Shown here piece after piece: positions 14,413 through 22,228 of a DNA stretch of 22,568 bases (position 1 is the stretch's first letter; each line of letters starts with the position of its first letter). Under the pieces are notes generated by a model. The model did no database searches. It was not told the DNA's origin and saw only the letters and a list, made by a program, of their open reading frames with translations. The position numbers and the translations under genes were made by a program. Source of the stretch: Anaerolinea thermophila (GTDB lineage: Bacteria; Chloroflexota; Anaerolineae; Anaerolineales; Villigracilaceae); NCBI GenBank assembly GCA_022729775.1, contig DZBA01000011.1:1-22568 (forward strand), given 5' to 3'.

Positions 14413-15786
14413 ATGGGATATGTTTTCATCAGTTATAGCCATAAAGATAAAGACTACGTTACGCGGCTCAAAGAAGCATTGCTGCAAAACGGGTTCGACG
14501 TTTGGATAGATGAGCATATTGATTATGGGGACGAATGGCCCCGCATCATCCAAAACAGCCTCGACGCGAGCGACGCGTTCATTGTCGTCATGAGCAAAAA
14601 TTCATTTGAATCAGATATGGTTCAAAATGAAGTAACGCGCGCGCGTGAGAAAAAGAAGAACATCTTTCCCCTGTTATTAAGCGGCGATGCGTGGTTGATT
14701 TTCCAGGCAAAGCAATATGTGGATGTCCGTGACGAATCACTGCCTACGGAAAAATTCTACGAAAAACTGGCTCATGCTGCCCCGCGCAAAATGAGCGGAA
14801 TAACAGCGCCGCCCGAGCCTGAACCACTTGCGCCCAAAACATCTGCGCCGCGAAAATCAAAAGCGAAAAGAAAACAAATCATGTTAATGGCGGGGACTGC
14901 AATCGTTGTCGCAGGATTGTTTATAGGCGGCATACTTCTGTATCGAGCGCAACCTGTCGCCGCGCCTGTCGCATCCCCGACATTTACCTTAACTGCCATT
15001 CCATCTCCCACGTTGACCGCGCAGCCATCGGATACGCCCATGCCCACAGCCACATCCCCAGCGGAACTTGTGGAAGACGATACGCAGATGGCGCTTGTCC
15101 CCGCCGGCGAGTTCACCATGGGCAGCGATGCTTTCAACGCGGAAGAAAAACCCGCGCATAAAGTCTATCTCGATGATTATTACATTGACATCTACAAAGT
15201 GACCAACCTCGCATATAAATCATGCGTGGACGAAACAGTATGCAAGCCGCCGCAATTTTCCAATTCCTACTTGCGCCCGGTTTATTACGGGGACGCAAGA
15301 TATGATTATTATCCCGTCATCGGCGTGGATTGGTACATGGCAAAGACATATTGCGAATGGCGCGGCGCGCGTCTTCCCACCGAAGCGGAATGGGAAAAAG
15401 CCGCGCGCGGCACGGATGGGCGCATTTATCCCTGGGGCAGCAACATTGACCAGACCCGCGCAAATTACAACAACAATAGCGACCCCGACTTCGTCGGAGA
15501 TACCAGCAAAGTGGGAAGTTATCCCGAAGGCGCGAGTCCGTACGGCGTGTATGATATGGCTGGCAATATCTGGGACTGGACTGCCGACCTATATGGCGAG
15601 GATTATTACGAATCCCTGCCCGCGCTGGTTGCCAATCCACTGGGCCCGGCAACGGGCGAATATCGCGTCATTCGCGGCGGGTCATGGAACAGCGGCGCAG
15701 CCTCGTTGCGAACATCGAGAAGAAGTTGGAACGCCCCGTCGAATGCGAATATTTACATTGGTTTCCGTTGTGTGAAGAATCGGTAA
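14413..15786 (+). CDS. TIR domain, transmembrane helix, SUMF1/FGE-sulfatase-fold domain protein
   Basis: 457 residues in three parts. Residues 1-120 are a TIR domain (VFISYSHKDKDYVTRL, FDVWIDEHIDYGDEW, VVMSKNSFESDMVQNE), with E73 in the position of the catalytic Glu of TIR NADases. A basic stretch and one membrane helix (about 155-178) come next, then a Pro/Thr-rich linker to about 225. Residues 226-456 are a SUMF1 domain (MALVPAGEFTMGS, RLPTEAEWEKAARG, YPWG, VRGGSWNSG-like end, GFRC). The cysteines that make formylglycine are absent from the RGGSWNSGAASLRTSRR segment, so it is probably a binding module. Expected topology is TIR inside, SUMF1 outside. A sensor role is an inference. AAGG nine bases upstream supports the start. 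Confidence 0.92.
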   Translation: MGYVFISYSHKDKDYVTRLKEALLQNGFDVWIDEHIDYGDEWPRIIQNSLDASDAFIVVMSKNSFESDMVQNEVTRAREKKKNIFPLLLSGDAWLIFQAKQYVDVRDESLPTEKFYEKLAHAAPRKMSGITAPPEPEPLAPKTSAPRKSKAKRKQIMLMAGTAIVVAGLFIGGILLYRAQPVAAPVASPTFTLTAIPSPTLTAQPSDTPMPTATSPAELVEDDTQMALVPAGEFTMGSDAFNAEEKPAHKVYLDDYYIDIYKVTNLAYKSCVDETVCKPPQFSNSYLRPVYYGDARYDYYPVIGVDWYMAKTYCEWRGARLPTEAEWEKAARGTDGRIYPWGSNIDQTRANYNNNSDPDFVGDTSKVGSYPEGASPYGVYDMAGNIWDWTADLYGEDYYESLPALVANPLGPATGEYRVIRGGSWNSGAASLRTSRRSWNAPSNANIYIGFRCVKNR

Positions 15787-15798
15787 ATGATGTACTAT
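15768..15798 (+). promoter_or_regulatory. Possible promoter of the RodA-PBP gene
   Basis: TACTAT at 15793-15798 is six bases before the ATG at 15805; TTGTGT at 15768-15773 is 19 bases further up, inside the end of the TIR-SUMF1 gene. No Shine-Dalgarno is visible, the same layout as the TATAAT-ATG arrangements at 3632 and 11583, but the hexamers are weaker. Confidence 0.35.
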
Positions 15799-15804
15799 TA
15801 AGTC

Positions 15805-18216
15805 ATGCACGATTCTACTCAAAGCCGCCTGCTGCGCTGGGCGGGACTTTTTCTATTCACGAACGCCATCATCCTCACCCTCTCGCCCGCTGTGCGCGAA
15901 CGTCAATGGGGTGTGGATTACAGGCTTTTCCATTGGACAGGACTGCTTGTTTGGTTTGCGTTGGTTGCAATCATGAACTACGCAACCCGCAAGCATCTAC
16001 CCGAACGCGACCCATACCTGCTCCCCGCCGCCGCACTGCTCAGCGGATGGGGCATCTTAACCATTTGGCGGTTGGACGAAGTTTTTGGAATTCGCCAAAC
16101 AATATGGATGAGCGTCAGTGTTTTGGTATTCATCCTCGCGTTATACATCCCCCAAAATTTATCTTTCCTGCGACAATATAAATACATCCTGCTCACCAGC
16201 GGATTATTCATCACCGCGCTGACCTTGCTCTTCGGCACCAACCCGATGGGCGTGGGTCCGCGCTTGTGGCTGGGTTGTTGCGGCGTTTACTTCCAACCTT
16301 CCGAACCGCTGAAACTCTTGCTGGTCATTTATCTGGCTGCTTATTTTGCAGACCGAAGCCGCGTCTCTATATCCATATTACAAAGCGCGTTGTTAATCCC
16401 GACTCTGGTTGTCACAGGCATTGCGCTTTTACTGCTCGGCGTGCAACGCGACCTCGGCACAGCCTCGATCTTCATTTTTATTTTTACCATCATGCTTTTT
16501 CTTGCGACGAACAAACGCCGCGTTCTATTCATCACCGTTGTCTTTTTAACCATCACACTGGGAATTGGATATTTTTTTATTGACGTTATTCGCATCCGCG
16601 TGGATGGCTGGCTCAACCCCTGGAGCGACCCCGCCGGCAATTCCTACCAAATTGTACAGTCGCTGCTTGCCATTGCCAACGGCGGAATTTTAGGGCGCGG
16701 AATCGGAATCGGAAGTCCGCTGCTGGTGCCGGTTGCAATCTCCGATTTTATATTCGCGGCAATTGCAGAGGAAACAGGATTGATTGGCGCGTTAGGATTG
16801 ATTGCGCTCATTGGGCTGATCCTTGCGCGAGGGTTTATCATCTCGCTGCGCGCCGCAGACCGCTTCCGCCGTTATCTTGCCGCCGGCATCGTAACATATC
16901 TCGGCGTGCAAAGCCTGCTCATCATCGGCGGAAACTTACGCCTCTTCCCGTTGACCGGCGTAACGCTGCCCTTTGTATCTTATGGCGGCTCGTCCCTGCT
17001 GACTTCATACATTGCCTTATTTATGCTGCTCGTCATCAGCAACCGGGAAGACAGCGAACCCGCGCCGCTTCAAGACTCACGTCCCTATACATTGCTCGCG
17101 GGCATTTTGATTTTTGGATTATTCGCCGCCGCGCTGACCTCTGCATGGTGGGCAATGACCCGCGCGCAGGATTTACTCAACCGCACCGATAATCCGCGCC
17201 GCGCCATTGCTGACCGTTACGTCTTGCGCGGAAAAATCCTCGACAGAAACAACGACCCAATCAACATCACCACAGGCGAAAGCGGAACCTATACGCGCTA
17301 CTATTTATATCCCAGTCTCGCGCCCATCACTGGATACACGCACCCCGTCTACGGTCAGGCAGGAATCGAATCCGCGCTCGATGACTACTTGCGTGGAATG
17401 CAGGGAAATCCATCCAGCCTCATTTGGTGGGATCGCATGGTCTATGGAACTCCCCCGCCCGGGTTGGATGTGCGCTTAAGTTTAAGCCTGACGCTGCAAG
17501 CCAAAGCCGATGAATTACTAAACAAACATACGGGCGCAATGATTTTGATGAACGCCGAGACCGGTGAAATATTGGTGATGGCGTCGCATCCGGGATATGA
17601 CCCCAATCAGTTGGATGTCACAGGCGCGTCGCTCGCGCAGGATGAATCCGCGCCGCTGGTCAATCGCGCCGCGCAGGGTTTATATCCGCTCGAAGATTTG
17701 CTGCTGCCCCTGTTGTATGATGGACAGACACAAATCCGCGCAGTTGAGTTGAACGCGCGCTACCGCGAGCTCGGTTTGTTTAACGCGCCCGCGCTAAACA
17801 TCCCATTGGATTATCGCAATGCTGAAAGTAATGTGCGCGCCAGTCCGTTACAAATCAGTTTGATTGCCGCCGCGTTGAGCAATGATGGCGTCAAGCCCGC
17901 GCCGCGCATTGCCACCGCAGTGAATACGCCCGCGCAGGGTTGGGTCACACTCGCAGCGGAGAGTCAACCCGCGCAAGCGCTTCCGCGCGAATTGGCGAAT
18001 GATGCATCCTCTTCGCGCATTGTGAAAGGCGAACCGTATTGGCGTCACAGCGCGCAGGCAAAGGTCAATGATGATATTTTCACGTGGCTTCTAGCTGGGA
18101 CGTTGCCCGACTGGGGCGGCACGCCGCTTGCGTTGGTGATTACGCTGGAGGAAGATAACATCGCGCTCGCAAAACAAATCGCGGATAAAATCTTCAACGC
18201 GGCGCTGAATCGTTAA
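15805..18216 (+). CDS. RodA/FtsW-family peptidoglycan glycosyltransferase fused to a degenerate PBP-like domain
   Basis: 803 residues. Residues 1-410 are a SEDS polymerase with about 12 membrane helices, including GVGPRLWLG (149-157), FQPSEPLK (163-170) and SDFIFAAIAEETG (313-325); D314 matches the catalytic Asp262 of E. coli RodA. One more helix (about 428-450) leads to a PBP2/PbpA-like region: RGKILDRNNDPI (475-486), YGQAGIESALDDYL, GAMILMNAETGEILVMASHPGYDP (a class B PBP hallmark), NRAAQGLYP. Where YPPGSxFK should bring the active serine it reads YPLEDLLL. The stretch to SPLQISLIAAALSNDG is only about 50 residues, and the KTGT strand reads HSAQA. SxxK and KTG are thus lost and SxN has no place, so it cannot be a transpeptidase. 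It probably polymerises glycan, with the PBP half as a regulator or scaffold. Confidence 0.93.
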   Translation: MHDSTQSRLLRWAGLFLFTNAIILTLSPAVRERQWGVDYRLFHWTGLLVWFALVAIMNYATRKHLPERDPYLLPAAALLSGWGILTIWRLDEVFGIRQTIWMSVSVLVFILALYIPQNLSFLRQYKYILLTSGLFITALTLLFGTNPMGVGPRLWLGCCGVYFQPSEPLKLLLVIYLAAYFADRSRVSISILQSALLIPTLVVTGIALLLLGVQRDLGTASIFIFIFTIMLFLATNKRRVLFITVVFLTITLGIGYFFIDVIRIRVDGWLNPWSDPAGNSYQIVQSLLAIANGGILGRGIGIGSPLLVPVAISDFIFAAIAEETGLIGALGLIALIGLILARGFIISLRAADRFRRYLAAGIVTYLGVQSLLIIGGNLRLFPLTGVTLPFVSYGGSSLLTSYIALFMLLVISNREDSEPAPLQDSRPYTLLAGILIFGLFAAALTSAWWAMTRAQDLLNRTDNPRRAIADRYVLRGKILDRNNDPINITTGESGTYTRYYLYPSLAPITGYTHPVYGQAGIESALDDYLRGMQGNPSSLIWWDRMVYGTPPPGLDVRLSLSLTLQAKADELLNKHTGAMILMNAETGEILVMASHPGYDPNQLDVTGASLAQDESAPLVNRAAQGLYPLEDLLLPLLYDGQTQIRAVELNARYRELGLFNAPALNIPLDYRNAESNVRASPLQISLIAAALSNDGVKPAPRIATAVNTPAQGWVTLAAESQPAQALPRELANDASSSRIVKGEPYWRHSAQAKVNDDIFTWLLAGTLPDWGGTPLALVITLEEDNIALAKQIADKIFNAALNR

Positions 18217-18221
18217 ATGAT

Positions 18222-18258
18222 AAAGCCCCCAAAGGTTTTGAAACCTTTGGGGGCTTTT
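18222..18258. terminator. Bidirectional terminator between RodA-PBP and ferredoxin genes
   Basis: AAAGCCCCCAAAGGTTT (18222-18238) and AAACCTTTGGGGGCTTT (18241-18257) are perfect 17-bp arms separated by two bases. The ends are AAA on the left and TTTT on the right, suiting both convergent transcripts. Confidence 0.93.
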
Positions 18259-18273
18259 ACGCTTAGTGTAAGC

Positions 18274-18687
18274 TTATGAGCCTTGGTCTTGGTCTTTCGC
18301 GCCGTAACCGGGACCGGATTTGAAGAATTCGGCATTCGCGGCAATGTCAGCGGTGAAGTCAACGGTCTCGCCAGCAGCCAGCTGCTTGGTGGTCTCGAGG
18401 ACAACCTGCTTGCCGTGATGATTGGTGGCTTCGTAGTGACCGGTCAAACCGACCTGGCTGATGTATTCGCCGCCCTTGGCAGCATACGCGGTGGGAACTT
18501 CATCTTCGGGGAAAATTGCCGCAAAGGGACATTCCGGCACGCACGCGCCGCAGTCAATACAAGTGTCGGGGTCAATGTACATCAGGGGATATTCAGCGAC
18601 AGGCAGACCGGGAACGATACACTCTACGGGGCATACTTCGATGCAGCCGCGGTCACGAACGCATAAACTGGTAATTACATGGGTCAT
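18274..18687 (-). CDS. Two-cluster bacterial ferredoxin with C-terminal extension
   Basis: 137 residues. Eight cysteines occur in two groups: C9-x5-C15-x3-C19-x3-C23 and C43-x2-C46-x2-C49-x3-C53. The second is a full CxxCxxCxxxCP motif. The arrangement and the sequence IDPDTCIDCGACVPECPFAAIFPEDEVP match FdxA-like seven- or eight-iron ferredoxins, but the first group has a five-residue gap where FdxA usually has seven, so [3Fe-4S] versus [4Fe-4S] is open. About 75 residues without cysteine follow, with hydrophilic sequence ending in GAKDQDQGS. It is a small soluble electron carrier. AAGGAG upstream and a TTGTCA-16-TATAAT promoter support the start. It is monocistronic. Confidence 0.92.
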   Translation of the reverse strand: MTHVITSLCVRDRGCIEVCPVECIVPGLPVAEYPLMYIDPDTCIDCGACVPECPFAAIFPEDEVPTAYAAKGGEYISQVGLTGHYEATNHHGKQVVLETTKQLAAGETVDFTADIAANAEFFKSGPGYGAKDQDQGS

Positions 18688-18732
18688 GGGATTTGCTCCT
18701 TATATAGGAAAATGGGTGAATCAAACAAGTCA

Positions 18733-18760
18733 ATTATATCTTTGTTTATGGTCATGACAA
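18733..18760 (-). promoter_or_regulatory. Promoter of the ferredoxin gene
   Basis: On the minus strand TTGTCA (18760-18755), a 16-base spacer and a perfect TATAAT (18738-18733), about 45 bases before the ATG. AAGGAG lies 8 bases before the ATG. Confidence 0.75.
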
Positions 18761-18795
18761 GGGAATCCATCATTTTTTTGGGTTACAAAAGTAAT

Positions 18796-18826
18796 AAAAA
18801 AACAAGCCGCCATTTCTGGCGGCTTG
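18796..18826 (-). terminator. Intrinsic terminator of the superoxide dismutase gene
   Basis: CAAGCCGCCA (18803-18812) and TGGCGGCTTG (18817-18826) are perfect 10-bp arms around TTTC. Read on the minus strand a run of seven T follows (18802-18796). Confidence 0.92.
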
Positions 18827-18846
18827 CAAATGCAATGCTTTACTTT

Positions 18847-19452
18847 TTACTTCGCGGCGTATTTCTCTGCAACCACTTCCCAATTAATCACATTCCAAAA
18901 TGCGGTGATGTAATCGGGGCGGCGGTTTTGGTAGTTAAGGTAATAGGCATGTTCCCACACATCGAGAGCCAAGATGGGAGTCAAGCCATCGGAAAGCGGG
19001 CAATCTTGATTGGCGGTTGAGACCACCGCGAGTCCGCTGTCTTTCTTGACCAGCCAAGCCCAACCGGAGCCAAAGCGAGTTGTGGCTGCGGCGGTGAAAT
19101 CTGTCTTGAATTTATCGAACGAAGTGAAAGAAGCGTCAATCGCCTTCGCAAGTTCGCCAGTGGGCGCGCCGCCGGCTTTGGGTCCCATAATTTCCCAGAA
19201 CAAGTTGTGATTGTACGTGCCGCCGCCATGATTGCGGACAACCGTGCGCACACTTTCGGGGACAGCGTTCAAATCACCGAGCAACGCCTCAAGGGATTTG
19301 CCAGCAAGTTCCGGCGACTTTTCGATTGCGCCGTTCAGGTTGGTAATATAAGTCTGGTGATGTTTGGTGTGGTGAATTTCCATCGTGCGCGCGTCAATGT
19401 ACGGTTCGAGCGCATCGTAAGCATAAGCAAGTTTGGGAAGTTCAAAAGCCAT
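18847..19452 (-). CDS. sodA: Superoxide dismutase, Mn/Fe family (probably Mn)
   Basis: 201 residues, the normal family length. The four metal ligands are visible: H27 in EIHHTKHH, H82 in [11 protein letters not shown]164 and H168 in [15 protein letters not shown] and STANQDCPL (with Gln149) are the variants typical of manganese enzymes, so Mn is the more likely metal, although cambialistic use cannot be excluded. It converts superoxide to H2O2 and O2 in the cytoplasm. AAGGAG seven bases before the ATG supports the start. It is a single gene with its own terminator. The ferredoxin gene downstream has its own promoter. I cannot see a convincing promoter immediately upstream; a hairpin at 19509-19542 occupies that region. 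Confidence 0.97.
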   Translation of the reverse strand: MAFELPKLAYAYDALEPYIDARTMEIHHTKHHQTYITNLNGAIEKSPELAGKSLEALLGDLNAVPESVRTVVRNHGGGTYNHNLFWEIMGPKAGGAPTGELAKAIDASFTSFDKFKTDFTAAATTRFGSGWAWLVKKDSGLAVVSTANQDCPLSDGLTPILALDVWEHAYYLNYQNRRPDYITAFWNVINWEVVAEKYAAK

Positions 19453-19476
19453 TGGGTTCTCCTTGTGCGTAGAACA

Positions 19477-19486
19477 GGCTTAAGCC
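19477..19486. repeat. Palindrome in the leader of the superoxide dismutase gene
   Basis: GGCTTAAGCC is a perfect 10-bp palindrome, framed by GTAG at 19469-19472 and CTAC at 19491-19494. It resembles the TAGGCGTAAGCCTA element in the hppA leader and may belong to a dispersed repeat family or be an operator. Confidence 0.4.
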
Positions 19487-19508
19487 CGCGCTACTTGGTT
19501 TGATATAA

Positions 19509-19542
19509 AAATCTTTAAGGTCAAAGGAGACCCTAAAGATTT
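19509..19542. repeat. Hairpin between the divergent SOD and EamA genes
   Basis: AAATCTTTAAGGTC (19509-19522) and GACCCTAAAGATTT (19529-19542) pair over 14 positions with one mismatch, loop AAAGGA. Read on the minus strand it is followed by TTTTTATATC and so resembles an intrinsic terminator placed upstream of the SOD start. Confidence 0.6.
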
Positions 19543-19624
19543 GTGACGTATAATTCGATTTTACTTGCACCCTGCCAGATAAGCAAGAATTTAGGTAATA
19601 TTTATACAAATATCTAATAAATTC

Positions 19625-20569
19625 GTGAAAATAAGCATAAACAAAATGACAGAAACTCGCGCTCGCCTCATCCTCCCGTTCGCCATTCTCATCGCCATCC
19701 TTGCGGTTTCCACCGCGAGTATTTTCATCCGCTTCGCGCAAAATGACGGCGCGCCATCGCTTGTAATTGCCGCATTACGATTGACTTTTGCGACTCTCCT
19801 GCTGACGCCCATTGCATTGACCAAACACCGCGAGGAGATAAAAAAATTCACGCGCGTTGAAATCCTGCTCGGCATCGGGTCTGGGATTTTTCTCGCGATT
19901 CATTTTGCGACATGGATATCTTCACTCGAATATACAAGCGTGGCAAGTTCGGTGGTCTTTGTCAGCACGGGACCGCTGTGGGTGGCGTTACTTTCCCCAA
20001 TGTTATTAAAAGAACACCTGGGACGCGCCGCCATCATCGGGCTGGGACTCGCCCTGCTCGGCGGGACGGTCATCGCCTTATCGGATGCGTGCGCGTGGAA
20101 TAACGGTTTGAATTGCCCTGCGCTGGCGGATGTGATGCAGGGACGCGCCATGTGGGGAAATTTTCTTTCATTGGTCGGCGCGTGGACGGTGACGGGCTAT
20201 CTCATCATCGGCAGAAAACTGCGCGCAAACACGTCATTGATTCCATATATTTTTTTGGTGTACGGTATGGCGGCGTTGACGTTGATTGGCATCATGTTTA
20301 TTTCGGGAAGTTCCCCGTTTGGCTACGAGGCAAAAACATACGGCTGGATATTTCTACTCGCCGCGCTTCCGCAGCTGGTTGGACATTCTACTTACAATTG
20401 GGCGTTGAAATATATGCCCGCCGCGCTCGTCGCTGTGATGACGCTGGGCGAGCCAATCGGGTCGGCAATTCTTGCGTTTTTTATTCTGGATGAAACGCCG
20501 TCATTAATTGTTATCATCGGCGGCGCGTTAATTCTCGCGGGAATTTATCTCGCGTCACGAAAAAATTAA
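19625..20569 (+). CDS. EamA-family (DMT superfamily) transporter
   Basis: 314 residues with ten hydrophobic segments in two homologous halves of five, the EamA architecture. Features include STASIFIRFAQNDGAPSLVIAALR near the first helices, a loop insertion with DACAWNNGLNCPALADVMQG between the halves, and the ending FFILDETPSLIVIIGGALILAGIYLA typical of the family. Members export amino acids, nucleotides or other metabolites; the substrate here is unknown. The start is uncertain: the frame opens with GTG at 19625, and an ATG at 19646 (residue 8) lies closer to the first helix; neither has a clear Shine-Dalgarno. The YbaK-like gene follows 12 bases after the stop, so the two are probably co-transcribed. 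Confidence 0.92.
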   Translation: MKISINKMTETRARLILPFAILIAILAVSTASIFIRFAQNDGAPSLVIAALRLTFATLLLTPIALTKHREEIKKFTRVEILLGIGSGIFLAIHFATWISSLEYTSVASSVVFVSTGPLWVALLSPMLLKEHLGRAAIIGLGLALLGGTVIALSDACAWNNGLNCPALADVMQGRAMWGNFLSLVGAWTVTGYLIIGRKLRANTSLIPYIFLVYGMAALTLIGIMFISGSSPFGYEAKTYGWIFLLAALPQLVGHSTYNWALKYMPAALVAVMTLGEPIGSAILAFFILDETPSLIVIIGGALILAGIYLASRKN

Positions 20570-20581
20570 ACTGGAGAATTT

Positions 20582-21073
20582 ATGAAACTTCCATCCCACC
20601 TTCATCTCGATAAACACAACATCCCCTACGAAGCAAAGAGTTTTTCGCCGGAGACAGAAAAAGGCGCGGCAAACGTCGCGCATGTTTTGGGTTTTCCAGA
20701 ACGCCAAGCCGTGAAGACGCTCATCTTTCAAGTGGACACCGGCGAGCGCGTGCTGGTCATGCTCGGCGGAGATCAAAACGCGATTTCCGGAAACTTAAAG
20801 AAAGCCATCGGCTCGCGTAATATTCAAATGGCGGCGCCGGAAGTTGTCAAAGAAACGACAGGATACATCATCGGCTCAATTCCCGCCTTTGGCTGGCAGC
20901 CAGAGGGCTTCCGCACCTTCCTCGAAGCAAGCCTGATGAACGAACCCATCCTCGGCACGGGCGCGGGTCAATGGGGCGAAGAAATTATGATTACGCCGCA
21001 GAATCTCGTCAAGGCAAGCAATGCGATTGTGGTGAATTTAACAGATAGGGAAAAGCCAATATTGGCGGAATAA
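20582..21073 (+). CDS. YbaK/ProX-family aminoacyl-tRNA deacylase (Cys-tRNA(Pro) deacylase-like)
   Basis: 163 residues, the normal length for a stand-alone YbaK domain. QAVKTLIFQ carries K45, matching the essential Lys46 of E. coli YbaK. GYIIGSIPAFG (about 98-108) corresponds to the GxxxGxxxPFG substrate loop, and the ITPQNLVKASNAIVVNL end is typical. These proteins hydrolyse mischarged aminoacyl-tRNAs, mainly Cys-tRNA(Pro) or Ala-tRNA(Pro). Which one applies here cannot be decided. GGAG seven bases before the ATG supports the start, and the short gap suggests coupling to the EamA transporter gene. The next feature downstream is a tRNA gene with its own promoter. Confidence 0.93.
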   Translation: MKLPSHLHLDKHNIPYEAKSFSPETEKGAANVAHVLGFPERQAVKTLIFQVDTGERVLVMLGGDQNAISGNLKKAIGSRNIQMAAPEVVKETTGYIIGSIPAFGWQPEGFRTFLEASLMNEPILGTGAGQWGEEIMITPQNLVKASNAIVVNLTDREKPILAE

Positions 21074-21078
21074 CGCAT

Positions 21079-21106
21079 TTGACAAATTCGCTATTTGCGA
21101 TAAAAT
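21079..21106 (+). promoter_or_regulatory. Promoter of the tRNA-Leu gene
   Basis: TTGACA (21079-21084), a 16-base spacer and TAAAAT (21101-21106), starting six bases after the deacylase stop. The expected start point is about 15 bases before the mature tRNA. Confidence 0.8.
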
Positions 21107-21128
21107 ACAGCCCGCCAGTAAAACAAAT

Positions 21129-21212
<84 letters not shown>

Positions 21213-21218
21213 CAACGT

Positions 21219-21265
21219 AAAAATGCCCGACCATGGACATATCATCAACAGGGATGTGTCGGGCA
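21219..21265 (-). terminator. Terminator of the lipoprotein gene
   Basis: TGCCCGAC (21224-21231) and GTCGGGCA (21258-21265) are perfect 8-bp arms with a long, partly structured loop. Read on the minus strand five T follow (21223-21219). There is no T run on the plus side, so it does not look like a terminator for the tRNA. Confidence 0.7.
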
Positions 21266-21278
21266 ATAAGTAAGATTA

Positions 21279-22166
21279 TTACTTCCCTTGCGTAAACTCA
21301 ACTAACTCAATAACATTTCGAAATGGCGCGCTGGATTCCTGCATATTTGATGCGATTGAAGCATTATCAACTTGTGCGCGGATAAGTCCAACATACGGCT
21401 CATACCATTGCGTGGTCTGCACGGTTAAAATTCCACCCTTTGCCTCTGTCGGCGAAAGTATGGTGACAATCATCGAGAAATGGTGTGTTACTTTTAATGC
21501 CTGTGGAAAATCACCAGCGGGGACTTTGATGGGCTCGCGCGCGCCATCCATTTTGAATGACAAGACTATCGAGCTCGATTCTACAACGACCAATTTGGAA
21601 TTTATCATGGGGTTATTGATGTAAGCCTTGTCTTCGGTCAGGTAATTTGCGCCCCATTCCATATTCCAGTTATTTTGGACAATGGAATTATATGCGGGAG
21701 CATGAATACCATTTTCATGATAGGTGTTGAAAAAATTCTGCAAATAGTCTACAAAGAGCATATCCATGACGAAGAGGGGAAAATCTTCTATTGCGCCATC
21801 CAGGCAAACAACATTTTCGCGCACAGATTCATTGCTTTTCTGATTGAGAAACTCGACAACAGTTACGATATTGCCAACATCCTGTCTTTCCAGCGCGTTG
21901 AGCTCGTATAGCGTTTCCCCATTGTCTGTTATGGCGCGATATATCCAGCGGTTACCTACTCGAAGCGGGATAAGCGGGTTGTCGCATGGACCGTTCGGGA
22001 CAGGAGTGTAGGTCGGCGGGAGGGTTGGCGTTGACGTAGGAGAAGGCGTTAGAGTGGCTGTAGGCTCAACTGTATTCGTTACGTCAATGAACGGTAAATT
22101 TCCGCCTATCCCGCTGCAAGCTGCCAATAGAAAAACAAACAACACTGTGAAAAATTTCTGTTTCAT
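21279..22166 (-). CDS. Secreted lipoprotein of unknown function
   Basis: 295 residues. KQKFFTVLFVFLLAAC is a signal peptide ending in a lipobox, with C17 as the lipidated cysteine. A Pro/Thr-rich linker (about 33-58, PTSTPTLPPTYTPVP) follows, then a globular domain of about 235 residues beginning CDNPLIPLRVGNRWIYRA. The opening, with IPLRVGNRWIYR and a later KVPAGDFPQALKV, recalls the beta-rich domain of uncharacterised bacterial lipoproteins, but I cannot name a family with certainty. It should be anchored on the outer face of the membrane. AAAGGA before the ATG supports the start. It is a single gene with its own terminator. Confidence 0.85.
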   Translation of the reverse strand: MKQKFFTVLFVFLLAACSGIGGNLPFIDVTNTVEPTATLTPSPTSTPTLPPTYTPVPNGPCDNPLIPLRVGNRWIYRAITDNGETLYELNALERQDVGNIVTVVEFLNQKSNESVRENVVCLDGAIEDFPLFVMDMLFVDYLQNFFNTYHENGIHAPAYNSIVQNNWNMEWGANYLTEDKAYINNPMINSKLVVVESSSIVLSFKMDGAREPIKVPAGDFPQALKVTHHFSMIVTILSPTEAKGGILTVQTTQWYEPYVGLIRAQVDNASIASNMQESSAPFRNVIELVEFTQGK

Positions 22167-22228
22167 GGCTACATCCTTTCAATATATTTTTTCACGTATA
22201 CTGAACGCTCGATGCCTGCAAATCCATT

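Noticed and set aside
14413..15786. Active formylglycine-generating enzyme
   Set aside because: The two catalytic cysteines of FGE are missing from the RGGSWNSG segment, and no sulfatase gene is nearby.
19625..20569. Promoter of the EamA gene (TTGCAC at 19565 with TAATAT or TATACA)
   Set aside because: Spacers of 25 bases or more do not fit; no reliable pair could be found.
21213..21265. Hairpin after tRNA-Leu as the tRNA terminator
   Set aside because: The T run is only on the minus side, so it fits the lipoprotein gene better; the end of the tRNA transcript is not visible.
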